Below, one piece after another: positions 61,683 to 64,000 of a DNA stretch of 64,000 bases. The notes beneath the pieces are model-generated. The model was not told where the DNA came from. It made no database searches and saw only the letters and a list, made by a program, of their open reading frames with translations. How positions within the stretch are numbered: position 1 is the stretch's first letter; each line of letters begins with the position of its first letter. The stretch comes from Neobacillus sp. SuZ13 (GTDB lineage: Bacteria; Bacillota; Bacilli; Bacillales; Cytobacillaceae): contig NZ_CP126107.1 in the NCBI RefSeq assembly GCF_030123365.1, positions 1,287,501-1,351,500 of the forward strand, written 5' to 3'. The translations under genes and the position numbers were made by a program.

Positions 61683-61965
61683 GGTCTTCATCTTCTTTAA
61701 GTATGATGACCTTTTTAAATGGTTATTCGGAAGAATTAGGTCATCATCGCCCTTATGATGACCTTTTTCACTAGTTATTCGGAAGAATTAGGTCATCATC
61801 GCCCTTATGACGACCTTTTTCTCTAGTTATTCGGAAGAAAATGGTCATCATCGCTCTTATGACGACCTTTTTCTCAAGTTATTCGAAAAAATTAGGTCAT
61901 CATCGCCCTTATGACGACCTTTTTCAATGGTTATTCGGAAGAATTTGGTCATCATTTAGTCATGG
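61683..61965. repeat. Tandem array of 52-bp units, each with a hairpin
   Basis: GGTCATCA starts at 61739, 61791, 61843, 61895 and 61947: an exact 52-base period, with a diverged first unit at 61683. Each unit reads GGTCATCA, TCGCCCTTA, TGATGACC or TGACGACC, TTTTTC, a few variable bases, GTTATTCGGAAGAA. The hairpin has an eight-base stem; the variant arm pairs by G-T wobble on the minus strand. The last unit is incomplete. No protein is encoded. Confidence 0.9.
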
Positions 61966-61988
61966 AGAGTTCAATCGCTTAGACAAGT

Positions 61989-62022
61989 AACCCCCTTAAC
62001 CAAGTTAAGGGGGTCTTTTTTA
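61989..62022 (+). terminator. Terminator downstream of the repeat array
   Basis: CCCCCTTAAC-CAA-GTTAAGGGGG followed by TCTTTTTT. It probably ends bmrCD transcripts and touches the converging gene. Confidence 0.85.
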
Positions 62023-62640
62023 ATAAGTAATCCCTACTCGTGAACCGATAAATTCATTGCTAAATAGCTGATTATAGGCAAAATCCGCTGTATCGTAAAT
62101 AGAGATAGAAGAAGGATCATCAGGAAGGAAATCTTTTTCATATCTGTAATGTCCTATTCTCTCCCCAATAGGAAGGTATGTCGGACATACAACTGTCCAT
62201 TCGAGCCCTGAATCTCTTAATAATAAAAAGGCGCGTAAATGTTCCTCCGCATCACGGGTGCTTTTCCTTTTCGACTCAGACGATTGAAACCGATATAAAT
62301 GTGGTGCAGATCGAGCCTGTAGAATTCCAGCAGTTCCAATCGTAATAATCCGGTGTATTCCTTGGGCTTTCATATGTTTAATAATAAAGGGCATCGAGTC
62401 AGACAGTACCGTGGTACCCGCTGTATTTAGAGAACTAATCACTACATCCGATCCTGTTAAACTACTCGCAATGTCCGTTTCATTTAGTACATTACCTTCC
62501 TTAACAAGAAGGCCATCTCTTTTAATGTTTAGTTTACTGCTATCCCTCACCAGTACTCGGACGGAATGTTGATTGGATAAAGCATTTTCTAATATAACCG
62601 ACCCAACTCTGCCCGTTGCTCCAAAAAGGGTAATGTTCAC
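62020..62640 (-). CDS. NAD(P)-binding protein, atypical SDR (NmrA/YwnB-like)
   Basis: A 206-residue single-domain Rossmann protein: ITLFGATGRVGSVILENALS, VRVLVRDSSKL, GSDVVISSLN, IHRIITIGTAGI, WTVVCPTYLP, ISIYDTADFAYNQLF. This is the NmrA-like/divinyl-reductase-like atypical SDR set (YwnB in B. subtilis); the YxxxK catalytic pair is not evident, so it may be a sensor or a flavin/quinone-type reductase. GTG start behind AGGAGGTGA. Confidence 0.82.
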   Translation of the reverse strand: MNITLFGATGRVGSVILENALSNQHSVRVLVRDSSKLNIKRDGLLVKEGNVLNETDIASSLTGSDVVISSLNTAGTTVLSDSMPFIIKHMKAQGIHRIITIGTAGILQARSAPHLYRFQSSESKRKSTRDAEEHLRAFLLLRDSGLEWTVVCPTYLPIGERIGHYRYEKDFLPDDPSSISIYDTADFAYNQLFSNEFIGSRVGITY

Positions 62641-62751
62641 AAAAAGTTCACCTCCTGATCAATAAAGTGTAATATTCGTCACTTGCAAACCCGACAGCCT
62701 ATGATATTTTAAAAATGTTTAAGTATTTACTATTATAGGGGTGGGATGTAT

Positions 62752-62835
62752 ATGTCAGAGTATTCAGTTGTGCTTTTGATTGGTAGTTTTTTAATCCTTT
62801 CTTATTATATCGGATATACAATCATTAAACATTAA
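62752..62835 (+). CDS. 27-residue membrane peptide
   Basis: A small ORF giving one transmembrane helix (VVLLIGSFLILSYYIGYTII) with a short N-terminus MSEYS and a His-Lys tail. ATG 62752 is seven bases after GGGGTGGG; ATG 62746 overlaps that site. A strong terminator follows at once, so it is a transcription unit of its own. Such peptides are common in Bacillus envelopes (for example YczM-sized proteins); function unknown. Confidence 0.65.
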   Translation: MSEYSVVLLIGSFLILSYYIGYTIIKH

Positions 62836-62840
62836 TTTGG

Positions 62841-62873
62841 TAACTGCAGACAAGTGTCTGCAGTTTTTTTTTG
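62841..62873 (+). terminator. Terminator after the membrane peptide
   Basis: AACTGCAGAC, AAGT loop, GTCTGCAGTT, then T8. Confidence 0.9.
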
Positions 62874-62956
62874 ATTACCACCCTCATTGCTTTAATAAAA
62901 TGGATAGGAATGGGTATATATATTGAAGTATATGAATTTGTGAGGTGTGTTGATAA

Positions 62957-64000
62957 GTGGAGAATTATCGAATTGAAAAGGATACACTTGGTGAGGTTCG
63001 TGTGCCCATTGATAAATATTGGGGTGCTCAAACACAACGGAGCAAGGAAAATTTTAAAATTGGCTCAGAGAAGATGCCATTGGAATTAATATATGGTTTG
63101 GTCTTTATTAAAAAGGCAGCAGCCATAGTAAATTTCCAATTAGGAAAGCTCAGTGAAAATAAAGTGAAGGCCATCCAAAAAGTATGTGATTCTATTCATG
63201 CCGGAGATATGGATGAACATTTTCCACTGGTGGTCTGGCAAACAGGTAGTGGTACTCAATCCAACATGAACGTAAATGAAGTGATAGCCAATAAGGCAAA
63301 TGAATATTTAAAGGATTGGGGTGCTGCACATGAAAAAATTCATCCAAATGATGATGTCAATATGTCACAAAGTTCTAACGATACCTTTCCAACAGCCATG
63401 CATATTGCTGCATATCAAAAGATCGTAGTAGAACTTCTTCCGGCATTATCAGAACTTAAAGATACTCTCCTGCAAAAGGAAAAGGATTTCTCTAAAGTCA
63501 TTAAAATCGGAAGGACACATTTACAGGATGCAACTCCACTGACATTGGGACAAGAAATCAGCGGATGGCGGTGGATGCTTGAAAAATGTGAAAAGATGAT
63601 AAAGGAGGCAAGCCAATATCTACTTGATTTAGCGATCGGAGGGACGGCGGTTGGGACAGGAATCAATGCACCCCCTTTGTTTGGTGATAAGGTCGCTGAG
63701 CAAATTTCCATATTTACCGGATACCCATTTCGGTCCTCAGAAAATAAATTTCATGCTTTAACAAGTCACGATGAGATTGTCCATGTTCATGGTGCGCTTA
63801 AAGCTTTGGCCGCTGATTTAATGAAAATAGCTAATGACATCCGTTGGCTGGCAAGTGGACCGCGTAGTGGGATTGGAGAGATTAGTATCCCGGCGAATGA
63901 GCCTGGGAGTTCCATTATGCCCGGAAAGGTAAATCCAACTCAAAGCGAAGCATTGACGATGATAACATGCCAGATATATGGAAATGACGCTGCAATTGCT
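62957..64000 (+). CDS. fumC: Class II fumarase, 3'-truncated by window
   Basis: Hydrates fumarate to malate in the TCA cycle. The 348 codons present (of about 462) begin at GTG behind GAGGTG with nine-base spacing: [91 protein letters not shown] and the signature [16 protein letters not shown]. Here the last motif has Ser where Cys is common (NPTQCE). An aspartase is excluded by the [13 protein letters not shown] and overall match to FumC. It continues past the edge. Confidence 0.95.
   Translation, partial: MENYRIEKDTLGEVRVPIDKYWGAQTQRSKENFKIGSEKMPLELIYGLVFIKKAAAIVNFQLGKLSENKVKAIQKVCDSIHAGDMDEHFPLVVWQTGSGTQSNMNVNEVIANKANEYLKDWGAAHEKIHPNDDVNMSQSSNDTFPTAMHIAAYQKIVVELLPALSELKDTLLQKEKDFSKVIKIGRTHLQDATPLTLGQEISGWRWMLEKCEKMIKEASQYLLDLAIGGTAVGTGINAPPLFGDKVAEQISIFTGYPFRSSENKFHALTSHDEIVHVHGALKALAADLMKIANDIRWLASGPRSGIGEISIPANEPGSSIMPGKVNPTQSEALTMITCQIYGNDAAIA

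Noticed and set aside
61683..61965. CRISPR array
   Set aside because: The whole 52-bp unit repeats; there are no unique spacers and no cas genes.

Overview
The window is low-GC, rod-type Firmicutes DNA, almost certainly a chromosomal segment of a spore-forming Bacillaceae (Bacillus or Neobacillus type). Reasons: strong AAGGAGG-type ribosome binding sites, many TTG/GTG starts, stem plus T-tract terminators, a spoVR gene, and a gene set recognisable from Bacillus subtilis (YhcT/YhcU, PgcA, YhdB, SpoVR, the YhdP/YhdT pair, BmrCD, Pit with its DUF47 partner, AdeR/Ald). I saw no rRNA, tRNA, CRISPR array, phage or insertion sequence. Function calls rest on reading translated sequence against remembered families; no database search was run.

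Layout. 1-5.7 kb: a sugar-acid block with a mannonate-oxidoreductase-type SDR, larE, a gluconokinase, larB and a split larC (larC1, larC2). These make the nickel-pincer cofactor of LarA-family racemases and epimerases; no larA lies in the window. 5.8-11.6 kb: an ArsB/NhaD-type permease, a single-domain 5'-nucleotidase-like exported enzyme, a cupin behind a Fur-type palindrome, and an MMPL exporter. 11.7-15.6 kb: deoR, deoC, xapX-like, cdd, a DUF3189-like gene and proC. 15.8-22 kb: a four-gene operon (lone receiver, HEAT-repeat membrane protein, processive-type GT2, 1081-residue anchored glycosidase-like protein) that looks like an exopolysaccharide system. 22-24.4 kb: YitT-like protein and the pit operon, with Pho-box-like repeats upstream.

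24.7-32.2 kb: GlsB-type stress protein, RluA-family synthase, YhcU, pgcA, an SDR, YhdB, an M14 carboxypeptidase and spoVR. 32.3-34.7 kb: a compact GTP cyclohydrolase II / RibD / HAD phosphatase operon giving only the early riboflavin steps and lacking an FMN riboswitch. 34.8-39.1 kb: alanine use (ald, AdeR-like regulator with a probable CTG start, alanine-type permease with a cre site). 39.2-42.2 kb: TetR-MMPL operon with two matching palindromic operators. 42.3-51.8 kb: e(P4)-type phosphatase, small membrane proteins, DUF445, lipoprotein, two tandem CNNM/CorC paralogues with short structured leaders, GNAT, orphan histidine kinase.

51.9-57.4 kb: a degraded thiT fragment, a Fur-boxed feoA-feoB-cysteine-rich operon, an XRE regulator with a perfect palindromic operator, and a class A PBP. 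57.5-61.6 kb: a bmrCD-like heterodimeric ABC drug exporter behind a leader-peptide attenuator; the bmrC reading frame is broken by one missing base. 61.6-62 kb: a 52-bp-period tandem array of hairpins. The window closes with an NAD(P)-binding protein, a 27-residue membrane peptide and the first three quarters of fumC.
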